Part shown: positions 1 to 8,036 of the stretch, piece after piece | How the letters are laid out: each line of letters begins with the position of its first letter | Position numbering within the stretch: position 1 is the stretch's first letter | NCBI GenBank assembly: GCA_050633905.1 | Contig: JBOEHJ010000008.1 | Coordinates: 1 to 64,000 of the forward strand | DNA length: 64,000 nt | Reading direction: 5' to 3' | Source: JANQPX01 sp050633905 | GTDB lineage: Bacteria > Pseudomonadota > Alphaproteobacteria > Geminicoccales > Geminicoccaceae | The notes under the pieces: model-generated | What the model was told of the DNA's origin: nothing | Databases searched by the model: none | The model's input: only the letters and a program-made list of their open reading frames with translations | Program-made: the position numbers and the translations under genes

Positions 1-896
1 CCGACGAAGGTGAGATCCATGATTTCGCTCGGATCGATCATGGCTTCGGCGGCAAGCTGGCCGATCATCGCTGTAATCGCCTCGCGCACGGCAAGGGTCA
101 TCTCTTGATCGCCGCCGGGGTTCATCATCACGTAGCTGACCCGGCTCATCAGATCGTCGCCGAAGCGGATCTGCGGGTTCATCAGCCCGGCGGAGGCGAG
201 CACCTGTCCGGTGCGAAGTTCGATCAGATGGCCGGCGATGGTGGTGGAGCCAACGTCGAAGGCGATGCCGTAGACTTGTTCTTGCAGCCCTGGCCAAACA
301 GCGATGATGCGCTCATCGCCATGGACGGCAGCGGTCACCCCCCATTCGGCCTCGCGCAGGATTTTTTGCAAATATTGCATGACCCGGAGATCAGCACTCA
401 GGCCGGTCAGCTGCCATTGCTGTTCGAGGGCGCGCTCCAAACGCCGAAGGTCGCCGGCCTGGTCATACATATCCGGCTGATCGACCTCGACATAGTAGAG
501 CTTGACCACAGGATCGAGTTCGATGTCGCGCACTTCGGCGCGCTTTCGCACCAGCTGCCGATAGACCTGGCTTTCCGGCGGAATATCGACCACGAGATCA
601 CCCTGGAGGGTCGCTTGGCAGCCAAGGCGTCGGTCATTCTTGAGATTTTTGCGCTTGTCATAACGAGCTTCGACCTCACCGCTTGGCGATGCGTGCTCGG
701 CCTTCGAGGTGATTCCATGCTTGGCGAATTCACCCTCTCCAAGAGTCACCTGGCAGCGTCCGCAAAGTCCGCGCCCGCCACAAATCGAATCCAGATCGAC
801 GCCCAGCTTCTGCGCGGCTTGGAGCACAGGCGTGCCAATGGGAAAGCTGCCGCGTTTGCCGGAGGGGGTGAAGACGATCAGGGCGGTATCGGTCAA
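1..896 (-). CDS. Corrinoid activation protein, ferredoxin + ASKHA (RACo-like), 3' end missing
   Basis: Partial gene; the C-terminus lies beyond the window edge, about 298 codons are visible. The N-terminus is a [2Fe-2S] ferredoxin domain with the cluster motif CGGRGLCGRC (C-x5-C-x2-C) near residue 37 and a fourth Cys in RRLGCQA. A linker and the start of an actin-like ATPase domain follow (FDVGSTTIAGHL). This domain order is known from RACo-type proteins, which use ATP to re-reduce inactive Co(II) corrinoid to Co(I). The start is a TTG, chosen because a perfect GGAGG (906-910) lies 9 nt upstream and the codons match the family's N-terminus. It lies downstream of the corrinoid protein and methyltransferase genes on the same strand, its expected partners. 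The 266 bp between it and the methyltransferase gene show no convincing gene. Confidence 0.85.
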   Translation of the reverse strand, partial: MTDTALIVFTPSGKRGSFPIGTPVLQAAQKLGVDLDSICGGRGLCGRCQVTLGEGEFAKHGITSKAEHASPSGEVEARYDKRKNLKNDRRLGCQATLQGDLVVDIPPESQVYRQLVRKRAEVRDIELDPVVKLYYVEVDQPDMYDQAGDLRRLERALEQQWQLTGLSADLRVMQYLQKILREAEWGVTAAVHGDERIIAVWPGLQEQVYGIAFDVGSTTIAGHLIELRTGQVLASAGLMNPQIRFGDDLMSRVSYVMMNPGGDQEMTLAVREAITAMIGQLAAEAMIDPSEIMDLTFV

Positions 897-1162
897 TTCT
901 TAAGACCTCCAAAAAAACGGATGCCTGGGCGATGTGGAGTTATGATTGGCATCAACCTAAGCCTATAGCGAATTCCTTCAGGCTTTCTTAATCCTTTTGC
1001 CTTAAGAAGCATGTTACTTCCTGGTCCATGGGATCCTAGGAATCCGCATGCCGCCAACCTTTTCTTTCGCCAGCAGTTCGTCCGGGACACCAATCCTAGC
1101 CTTGTTAAACACCAAGCGGGCTCCGGCGGTGTCTAGCAAGTCAGCCCGCCAGCGCTGTTGGC

Positions 1163-2056
1163 TTAAGCGCGACGACGACGACGGCCTTCGCGGCGGTTGT
1201 CTCCTTCGGCTGTCGGTTCGCGGAAGGTCTTGAGCCAGGTGCGGCAATCAGGATCGTGGCCCATGAGCACATCAGCGCCTTTGACGCCGGTCATTTCCTC
1301 GGCATGGAGTGGGTTCATGATAGCGGATGTCATGCCGGCGCCGATGGCCATGGACAGAAAGGCGGCGTTCATGCCGTGGCGGTTGGGGAGGCCGAAGCTG
1401 ACATTGGAGGCACCGCAGGTGGTGTTGACCTTTAGCTCATCATGCAGGCGCCGGATCAAATGGAATGCCGCGCGTCCCGCCGTGGCCAGTGCGCCGATCG
1501 GCATGACCAGCGGATCGACCACAATGTCGGCCGGCTTGATCCCGTAATCCTGGGCGCGCTCGACGATTTTTTTGGCCACATCGAAGCGCACATCTGGGTC
1601 TTCGGAGATGCCGGTTTCGTCATTGGAGATGGCGACTACGGCGCAGTCATATTTTTTGATCAAGGGCAGAACCACATCCAAGCGATCCTCTTCGCCGGTG
1701 ACCGAATTCACCAGCGGGCGCCCCTGATAGACGGCGAGCCCGGCCTCGAGGGCGGCGACGATCGAGCTATCGATCGAAAGCGGCAGATCGGTGAGGGACT
1801 GTACCAGCTTGATGGTTTCAGCGAGGATTGCCGGCTCGTCGGCAAGGGGGATGCCAGCATTGACGTCCAGCATGTTGGCGCCTGCTGCGACTTGGGCCAG
1901 CGTATCGGCTTCGACCGTGCTATAATTGCCGGTCGCCATTTCGGCAGCGAGCTTTTTGCGGCCTGTGGGGTTGATCCGCTCGCCGATTACGCAAAACGGC
2001 CGCTCGAAGCCGATCGCGATTTCCTTGGTCGCGGAGCTGATGATGGTGTCGGTCAT
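1163..2056 (-). CDS. Methyltetrahydrofolate:corrinoid methyltransferase (MtgA/MeTr-type)
   Basis: 297-residue pterin-binding TIM-barrel protein. It begins with the family pattern (FCVIGERINPTGRKKL), followed by DVNAGIPLADE, a block SLPLSIDSS and the Asn motif ISNDETG typical of the DHPS/MeTr fold. The expected reaction moves a methyl group between tetrahydrofolate and the cobalt of a corrinoid protein. The start at 2056 has GAGGAG 8 nt upstream; a longer in-frame reading to 2101 lacks this support. The corrinoid protein gene ends 75 bp upstream and the activator gene follows, so the three probably form one operon. No substrate:corrinoid methyltransferase (MttB/MtgB type) is in the window, so the methyl donor is unknown. 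The C-terminus is unusually arginine-rich. Confidence 0.88.
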   Translation of the reverse strand: MTDTIISSATKEIAIGFERPFCVIGERINPTGRKKLAAEMATGNYSTVEADTLAQVAAGANMLDVNAGIPLADEPAILAETIKLVQSLTDLPLSIDSSIVAALEAGLAVYQGRPLVNSVTGEEDRLDVVLPLIKKYDCAVVAISNDETGISEDPDVRFDVAKKIVERAQDYGIKPADIVVDPLVMPIGALATAGRAAFHLIRRLHDELKVNTTCGASNVSFGLPNRHGMNAAFLSMAIGAGMTSAIMNPLHAEEMTGVKGADVLMGHDPDCRTWLKTFREPTAEGDNRREGRRRRRA

Positions 2057-2131
2057 AAGACGGGCTCCTCGCCGGGGCCAGGGACGCCCGGCAGCATTCA
2101 CCTGGTGTCAGGTTCGGGGGGCAGCAATTAG

Positions 2132-2851
2132 CTAATTGACGGCCACAGATATGTCGCCAGGGCGCTGATTGTGGCGTCTGGACATGTAATCCTTGGCCGT
2201 TTCGACGGCGACAGCGGCATCGCGGCAATAGCTGTCTGCCCCGATCGCCTCGGCGAAAGTTTCGTTCAAGGGGGCACCACCGACCAGGACTACATAGTCG
2301 TCCCGAAGGTTCTTTTCTTTCAGCGTGTCGATCACGACTTTCATATAAGGCATGGTAGTGGTCAGGAGGGCGGAAAGCCCCAAAATATCGGGTTTGTGCT
2401 CTTCGAGAGCGGCCAGGTACTTATCGACGTCGCAATTGATGCCGAGGTCGATCACATCGAAACCAGCACCTTCCATCATCATCGAGACCAGGTTCTTGCC
2501 GATATCGTGGATATCGCCCTTCACCGTGCCGATCACCATCTTGCCCATGGGCGGCGCGCCGGTCTCAGCCAGCAGCGGGCGAAGGATTTTCATGCCGCCT
2601 TTCATCGCATTGGCAGCCAGCAGCACCTCCGGCACGAACAAGATGCCATCACGGAAATCCACGCCGACGATGGTCATACCGCCGACCAGCGGCTTGGTTA
2701 GCACATCATAAGGTGTCCAGCCGCGCTCCAGAAGAATGTTGACGCCCTCTTCGATCTCCTCCTTGAGACCATCGTAGAGATCGTCCTGCATCTGCTTAAC
2801 CAGTTCGTCATCATCGAGCGAGCTTAGATCCAGATCGTCTTCGTCGGCCAT
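2132..2851 (-). CDS. Corrinoid (B12-binding) methyl-carrier protein
   Basis: 239 residues. An N-terminal helical cap domain (about 1-100) is followed by a Rossmann-like cobalamin-binding domain with the base-off/His-on motif D113-x-H115-x-x-G118 (GDIHDIGKN), then GLSALLTTTM near 158 and the GGAP turn near 191. This matches the MtbC/MtgC-type carrier proteins that shuttle methyl groups to a methyl-H4folate methyltransferase, encoded just downstream. The ATG start has a GGTGGA ribosome-binding site. The first 20 residues are very acidic (DEDDLDL...DDDEL). It is the first gene of the minus-strand C1 operon and diverges from the MMPL exporter gene. Confidence 0.9.
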   Translation of the reverse strand: MADEDDLDLSSLDDDELVKQMQDDLYDGLKEEIEEGVNILLERGWTPYDVLTKPLVGGMTIVGVDFRDGILFVPEVLLAANAMKGGMKILRPLLAETGAPPMGKMVIGTVKGDIHDIGKNLVSMMMEGAGFDVIDLGINCDVDKYLAALEEHKPDILGLSALLTTTMPYMKVVIDTLKEKNLRDDYVVLVGGAPLNETFAEAIGADSYCRDAAVAVETAKDYMSRRHNQRPGDISVAVN

Positions 2852-3189
2852 GGCTTATCCACCCATTTTCAATGCACTGAATGCGAGCCTACCTTTCTCA
2901 ACTAAATTTTCTGCTTAACCCGGCCTTTTTCTGTCGCGACTTTGTCTCTTCGAATTGCGACAAAGCGTTGGTGTCATCTGGATTCTTCGAATTTCCAAGC
3001 TGCGGTTATGACCACGAGGTTCTCCGAGTCGACCAGCGTCAGATCACACAACCCGATGATTGCTTATCGGCGCTTCGGCCTTCCCCTCTTGCCAACCCGC
3101 ATCGACGGCATCATGGTGTCGCCGCTGATCCGTTGTCATCCTCGAAACCAGCCAGCCGTTTTCAAGCTCAGACGATCGCAAGAAAAGCC
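2852..3189. other. Divergent upstream region, no confident gene
   Basis: 338 bp between the corrinoid protein gene and the hydrophobic start of the MMPL exporter. It is open in the exporter's frame from an ATG at 2881, but the peptide (Cys/Pro/Ser/His-rich, no membrane pattern) does not look like this family, so I treat it as mostly untranslated promoter DNA. I see no clear riboswitch or hairpin. Confidence 0.4.
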
Positions 3190-5508
3190 TTGACCTCGAA
3201 CCAGCTCATCATTGCCATTTGGGCCGCTTTCGTCATTCTGGCGGGTGTTGTACTAGGCTCGACGCTGCGCATCGACGATGATCTCACGGTGTTTCTGCCG
3301 AGCGATGGCTCGGCCGTCGAAGATTTGCTCTTCACGCGTCTGCGCGAGGGGCCTGCCGCGCGGCTGATCCTGGTCGCCCTGGAAGGTGGTAGCCCGGAAG
3401 ACCGCCAGGCGGCGAGCAAGGCGGCGGCAGCGGAACTCTCGACATGGGATAGGCTGGTCAGCGTCAATAATGGTGAGCAGGCCATCACGCCCGTAAGCTT
3501 CGGCTCCCTTTTCGACTATCGTTATCTTCTCTCCAAGGAGACGTTTTTCGGGTCCGACGATCTCGAGGCGGCGCTTGCCATACGCCAACGCCAGCTTGCC
3601 TCGCCGTTTGGCAAGGTCTTCGAGAAGGAGGCGACCAACGACCCGACCGGGCAGTTTCACGAGCTTCTCGTCTCCTGGCGCGACGGCACGAAACCGCCGC
3701 CAAGGGAAGGTGGCGTCTGGGTGTCGCCAGATAGCAGCCGGGCGCTGCTGCTGTTGGAGACGACTAATCCCGGCTACACGCTCGATCACCAGGCCGAAAC
3801 GGTTGCTGTCCTGGAAACCGAGCTCGGCGCGATCGCTGCCAACTATGGCGTCGAGCTGATGATGGCGGGCACGCCGATCAGCACTGTTCTCGCGAGAAAC
3901 TCCGTCGCGCGCGAGATGATCATCGGCACAGCCCTTGCATTGACGATCATTCTGGGTTTCCTCTACTGGGTCTATCGTTCCTTTCGCGTTTTGGCCCTGG
4001 GCGCGCTTCCGATCGCAACCGGCATCCTCCTTGGCATGGTGGTCACGGTCCTGGTGTTCGGCTCGATACACCGCATCACCATGGCATTCGGCATTACGCT
4101 TTTGGGTGTCGCGATCGACTACCCGCTGCATCTGTTTTCTCATACCCATAAACATGAGCTGCTTCGGGCAACGGCAACACGCATTCTGCCACCGATGCTG
4201 CTAGGTGCGCTGACCACGGTTGCGGCTTTCATCGTGCTGGGTACAGGTGGCTTTGCCGGGCTGGTGCAGCTTGCCGTCTTTATCGGCACAGGCCTGGTGG
4301 CTGCGGTTGTCACGGCGCTGTGGTTATTGCCCAGCATCGCTGGTGATCAGCGCTTGTTTGCCGGTGCTATGCCGTTGGCGGGCAGGGTTTGGGCGCCGCC
4401 CGGCTGGCTGACACCCGTCTTCGTCGGTTTCAGTATCGTGGCGATTGTTCTCTTGATGAGCCGGGGCGATGCTATCTGGGAGCGCGATCTCTCGGCGATC
4501 AGCCCGGTTCCCCAATCAGCTAAGCGCCTGGACGGTACGTTGCGCGCGGATTTGGGCGCGCCGGATCTCCGCTACCTCTTCATGATCTCCGGCGAGACCA
4601 CCGAGGCCATGCTGCAGCGAAGCGAACTCCTCGAACCCAGCCTGATCGAGCTTCGCGAGTCAGGCGCGATCGGCAGCTTCGATGCGATCCATCGTTATAT
4701 GCCAAGTCAGGCGCGACAGCTCGAACGTCGAGAAAGGCTGCCGTCGCGCGCGGTGTTGGATGCCGATCTCAAGGCTATCCTCGACGAGATGGGGCTCGAT
4801 CCCTCGCTCTTTTCGCCTTTCCAGGAATCTGTTGATGCCAGTCGGTCCCTGCCGCCACTGACCTTGGACCAGGGACTTCAAATCTTTAAGGATACGCCCC
4901 TTTGGCCGAAATTGCTCAACCTCATTGCCGAGCGCGATGATCGCTGGTTCGGTTTCGTACCGCTGAGCGCCGTGCAGGATCTGGCAGCCTTGAAGGCAAC
5001 AGGAGACCGGAACGACGATGTTGATTTCATCGATTTGAAGGAAATTTCATCAGGCTCGATCGAATCCTTTCGAAATCAGGCACTTATTCGGCTTTTCATC
5101 GGCATGGCGGTTATTCTGGTTCTGCTCTTGGCCGTGCGCCGTGAAGTCATGGTGTCAGCGCGCATCCTCTTGGCGATGATTAGCGCTCTTGCGGTGACGG
5201 CAGGCGCGTTGTTTCTCCTTGGTGAGAAATTCTCCCTGTTTCACATTCTGGCCAGCCTTGTGGTGATCGGCATCGGTCTCGATTACGGGCTGTTCTTCAG
5301 CTGGAAATCGGACCTGATCGAGGAACGCCGACGGGCCTTCCATGGGATTGCGATTTGTGCCGTATCGACCACGATCGTGTTTGCGCTCCTGGCTATGTCG
5401 TCCATTTCAGTCCTAAGGATCATCGGCCTGACCGTTGCGCTCGGGACCTGCTTCACTTTTGTGAGCTGTTATCTTCTGGTGGCGCTGCCCAGCCAGAAAA
5501 ATGCTTGA
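3190..5508 (+). CDS. MMPL/RND-superfamily predicted exporter (COG4258-like)
   Basis: About 772 residues from a TTG at 3190. TM1 comes at once (LIIAIWAAFVILAGVVLG), followed by a large periplasmic domain that starts with the typical RIDDDLTVFLP. A block of five to six TM helices contains GVAIDYPLHLF; a second periplasmic domain and a final TM bundle contain the matching GIGLDYGLFF. The paired Asp-Tyr sites sit where the proton-relay residues of RND/MMPL pumps lie. The substrate is unknown; relatives export lipids or polyketide-like molecules. No clear Shine-Dalgarno precedes the TTG, so the start is uncertain; the frame stays open to 2881. The decayed IS110 gene abuts its 3' end. Confidence 0.8.
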   Translation: MTSNQLIIAIWAAFVILAGVVLGSTLRIDDDLTVFLPSDGSAVEDLLFTRLREGPAARLILVALEGGSPEDRQAASKAAAAELSTWDRLVSVNNGEQAITPVSFGSLFDYRYLLSKETFFGSDDLEAALAIRQRQLASPFGKVFEKEATNDPTGQFHELLVSWRDGTKPPPREGGVWVSPDSSRALLLLETTNPGYTLDHQAETVAVLETELGAIAANYGVELMMAGTPISTVLARNSVAREMIIGTALALTIILGFLYWVYRSFRVLALGALPIATGILLGMVVTVLVFGSIHRITMAFGITLLGVAIDYPLHLFSHTHKHELLRATATRILPPMLLGALTTVAAFIVLGTGGFAGLVQLAVFIGTGLVAAVVTALWLLPSIAGDQRLFAGAMPLAGRVWAPPGWLTPVFVGFSIVAIVLLMSRGDAIWERDLSAISPVPQSAKRLDGTLRADLGAPDLRYLFMISGETTEAMLQRSELLEPSLIELRESGAIGSFDAIHRYMPSQARQLERRERLPSRAVLDADLKAILDEMGLDPSLFSPFQESVDASRSLPPLTLDQGLQIFKDTPLWPKLLNLIAERDDRWFGFVPLSAVQDLAALKATGDRNDDVDFIDLKEISSGSIESFRNQALIRLFIGMAVILVLLLAVRREVMVSARILLAMISALAVTAGALFLLGEKFSLFHILASLVVIGIGLDYGLFFSWKSDLIEERRRAFHGIAICAVSTTIVFALLAMSSISVLRIIGLTVALGTCFTFVSCYLLVALPSQKNA

Positions 5509-5520
5509 TGGTCGATTGAC

Positions 5521-5790
5521 CGCCATCGCCTTGAATGCGTCCCGCACATGACGTGTCCCGAGCAGCTGAACGGCAAAACCCGCTTTGGCCAGACCGGCAT
5601 ACAAACATTGCGATAACGGACCAGTTTCCAAACCGATCCTGGAAAGCGGTCGATCCAGCCCCGAAATCTAGGCGATCAGCCCAACCGGACCACTGGCAAC
5701 CGTCGCCTCCCGCACGATCTGACCCATGCCGTCGACAATGCACATGCTCGACTGTTCCCACGAAACGTCAATACCGCAATAAAACTCCAG
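5521..5790 (-). pseudogene. Decayed IS110-family transposase, N-terminal fragment
   Basis: The reverse strand reads YCGIDVSWEQSSMCIVDG (the first catalytic Asp region of DEDD transposases), then VREATVASGPVGLIA, a TAG stop at 5668-5670, and in the same frame RIGLETGPLSQCLYAGLAKAG and TRHVRDAFKAMAVNR. These are the conserved N-terminal blocks of IS110/IS1111 transposases. After AVNR the expected DRNDA block is missing and the sequence runs into the end of the MMPL gene. No catalytic C-terminal domain is present. This is a dead fragment with an in-frame stop and a 3' truncation. Confidence 0.75.
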
Positions 5791-5959
5791 GGTCGTCCCT
5801 CAATGAGGCTTGGAGCAGGCCAGCCTTCCACAACATCATCTTGGGGGATGACCAGACAGACAGGCTATCGAGTCAAGCCCGTTACGCCATCTAATCCTGG
5901 GTAAGCCAACGCCTAACCGTTCGCCACCACAGCCTAGTTTCGTATGCGCAAACTCGCTT

Positions 5960-6002
5960 TTTACGCGAGCAACGCTTTGCCTTAACCCCAAGCTCGCGTA
6001 AA
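5960..6002. repeat. 11-bp perfect inverted repeat upstream of the GlnA-like gene
   Basis: TTTACGCGAGC (5960-5970) and its exact complement GCTCGCGTAAA (5992-6002) are separated by 21 nt. The repeat ends 68 bp before the start codon of the glutamine synthetase paralogue. There is no T-run after it, so it is more likely an operator or a leader hairpin than a terminator. Confidence 0.5.
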
Positions 6003-6070
6003 CAAAGAGAAGGCAGCGCCGTTTGGCCTGTCGGTCTTTCAATGTTGAGATGGCTGGGGCAGGACAGAAC

Positions 6071-7474
6071 ATGGATCCACAATCGATCCTAGCGCGTATC
6101 GAACAGGACGACATTCAAAACGTTGATTTCCGGTTCACCGATCTGCGCGGACGTTGGCAGCATATCGGCTTTACTGCCGCCAGCATCAACGAGCGCATCC
6201 TCGAAGAAGGGGTGATGTTTGATGGATCGGCGATCCCCGGCTGGCGCGATGTGAGCCAGTCCGACATGATGCTGATCCCTGATCTCGCCACGGTTCTCGC
6301 CGATCCATTCAGTGCACAGCCCTCCCTCATCCTGATCTCGGATGTCGCCGAGCCCGGAAGCGGCATCGGCTATGATCGCTGCCCCCGTTCGCTCGCCAAA
6401 CGCGCCGTCACCCAACTAGCGAGCAGCGGCATCGCTGATCAGGCGATGGTGGCGGTCGAGATGGCTTTTTCGATTTTCGACGATGTGCGCAGTGACGCCT
6501 CGGCGAATGAAGCCTTTTGGCGGGTCGATGCTGAAGAAGGACGCTACAATGACAAGACTCGCTATGATGTCGGCAATAGCGGCCATCGGTTTTCCAAGAC
6601 AGCGCCTTTTGCCGTGGCACCCGCCGACCATCTCGCCGACCTGCGTGCCGAGATTGTCACCATGCTGCAGAGCATGGGCCGCCGAACCCAGCAGCAGCAC
6701 CACAATGCCGCCGCTCATCAAGGCGAGATCAACCTGGCCGCAGCACCACTCCTAGACAGCGCCGATGGCGTTCAGATCTACAAATACATCGTCCAGAACG
6801 TTGCCAATGCCTACGGCAAGACCGCGACCTTCATGCCAAAGCCGATGGCCATGGCAGGCGGGCAAGGCTTCGAGATCCAGCAATCCCTCTGGCATGACGA
6901 GAAGCCGGTTTTCGCCGGCAATGGCTATGCCGACCTCTCTGATTGCTGTCTCCATTTCATCGGCGGTGTCTTGCACCATGCTCAAGCCCTGAATGCACTA
7001 ACCAACCCGAGCACCAATAGCTACCGCCGCCTGGCGCCGGGGCAGGGCGCGCCTCGCCATATCGCCTATGCGGCGATGAACCGTTCAGCTGCCATCCGCT
7101 TGCCATTCGCCTCCATACCCGAGGACAAGCGGGTGGAAATGCGCTTTCCCGACCCGTCTGCCAATGCTTATCTCGCTTTCGCCGCCTTGCTGATGGCGGG
7201 CATCGACGGCATGGCGAAGAAAATCGAGCCCGGCGATCCGATGGACCGCAATCTCTACGATCTGCCGCCTGAGGAAATTCACGAACTGCCAACCCTTTGT
7301 CGCTCCCTCGATCAAGCACTCCAAGCCCTCGATCGCGATCGCGATTTTCTGACCACCGGCGACGTCTTTACCGACGATCTGATCGAGGCCTATATCACGT
7401 TGAAACGCCAGGAGATCGAAGCGGTCGAGGCGGTGCCCCACCCGGTCGAATTCCAACTCTACTACAGCGTCTAA
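6071..7474 (+). CDS. Glutamine synthetase-like protein, probable pseudoenzyme
   Basis: 467 residues, almost exactly the length of type I GlnA, and collinear with it from FDGSAIPGW to the C-terminal PVEFQLYYSV. The fold and several substrate residues are kept: D51 (ammonium site), NPSTNSYRR (R320), R338, FPDP with E356/R358, and the adenylylation-loop Tyr in NLYDLPPEE (Y395). Key catalytic positions of the Salmonella enzyme are changed: E131 is A132, E212 is His/Asn (211/212), H269 is E268, H271 is Q270, and the flap base E327 is G326 (PGQGAP for PGYEAP). E129, E220 and E357 remain. Loss of most n1-metal ligands, the n2 histidine and the flap Glu argues against normal catalysis. The frame is intact and codon use is ordinary, so it is maintained. 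A regulatory role, an altered reaction or hetero-oligomerisation with the true GlnA are inferences. The start has AGGA upstream. Confidence 0.85.
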   Translation: MDPQSILARIEQDDIQNVDFRFTDLRGRWQHIGFTAASINERILEEGVMFDGSAIPGWRDVSQSDMMLIPDLATVLADPFSAQPSLILISDVAEPGSGIGYDRCPRSLAKRAVTQLASSGIADQAMVAVEMAFSIFDDVRSDASANEAFWRVDAEEGRYNDKTRYDVGNSGHRFSKTAPFAVAPADHLADLRAEIVTMLQSMGRRTQQQHHNAAAHQGEINLAAAPLLDSADGVQIYKYIVQNVANAYGKTATFMPKPMAMAGGQGFEIQQSLWHDEKPVFAGNGYADLSDCCLHFIGGVLHHAQALNALTNPSTNSYRRLAPGQGAPRHIAYAAMNRSAAIRLPFASIPEDKRVEMRFPDPSANAYLAFAALLMAGIDGMAKKIEPGDPMDRNLYDLPPEEIHELPTLCRSLDQALQALDRDRDFLTTGDVFTDDLIEAYITLKRQEIEAVEAVPHPVEFQLYYSV

Positions 7475-7512
7475 TTTTTTGTGACTTGCCTGAGTACGGT
7501 CGATGGCTAGTG

Positions 7513-7941
7513 TCAGGTCTCTTTTGTGGTGGTGTCGGCTGGCTCGACAAGCCTGGGTGTGCCGGTGTCGTCGATGGCGACCATGGTGAAACGGCCTTCG
7601 GTGACCTTGACCTCGTCGTTCACACGGCCACGAATGACATAAGTATCGACTTGCACGGTCAATGATGTCTTGCCAACGCGTGTGACCTTGGCATAACAGC
7701 TCACCACATCGCCCACACTGACCGGACGATGGAAGGTCATGCCATCGACCGCCACTGTCGCAACCCGGCCCTTTGCGCGTCTGCCAGCGATAATGCCGGC
7801 GGCCAGATCCATCTGGGAGAGAACCCATCCGCCGAAGATGTCGCCATTGGAGTTGGTATCGGCCGGCATCGCGACCGTCCGAATGGCGGGTTCGCCCCGA
7901 TCATTCAGAGGATTGTCTGTCTCCATCCCAAGCTGCCCCAT
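7513..7941 (-). CDS. Acyl-CoA thioesterase, YciA-type hotdog protein
   Basis: 142 residues. The motif PADTNSNGDIFGGWVLSQMDLAAG is the Asn/Asp-containing active-site helix of YciA/BACH-type hotdog thioesterases, followed by VAVDGMTFHRPVSVGDVV and VTEGRFTMVAID. It should hydrolyse acyl-CoA in the cytoplasm as a hexamer. It diverges from parE across about 95 bp. A second ATG five codons in is an equally possible start. Confidence 0.85.
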   Translation of the reverse strand: MGQLGMETDNPLNDRGEPAIRTVAMPADTNSNGDIFGGWVLSQMDLAAGIIAGRRAKGRVATVAVDGMTFHRPVSVGDVVSCYAKVTRVGKTSLTVQVDTYVIRGRVNDEVKVTEGRFTMVAIDDTGTPRLVEPADTTTKET

Positions 7942-8036
7942 ATCTAGCGTCGTTGAACAAGAAGCCTACTGTATATTGACTTTTTACCCAGTCGATACTC
8001 TTGTGTTCACCTTAACATCACGGCGTATGAGCGATT

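Noticed and set aside
105..968. Long plus-strand open frame over the activator gene
   Set aside because: It is antisense to the ferredoxin/ASKHA gene, which has a Shine-Dalgarno and clear cluster motifs; the plus-strand peptide has no family features.
2881..3189. N-terminal extension of the MMPL exporter
   Set aside because: The extra 103 residues are polar, Cys/His-rich and unlike the family; no further Met or good Shine-Dalgarno supports it.
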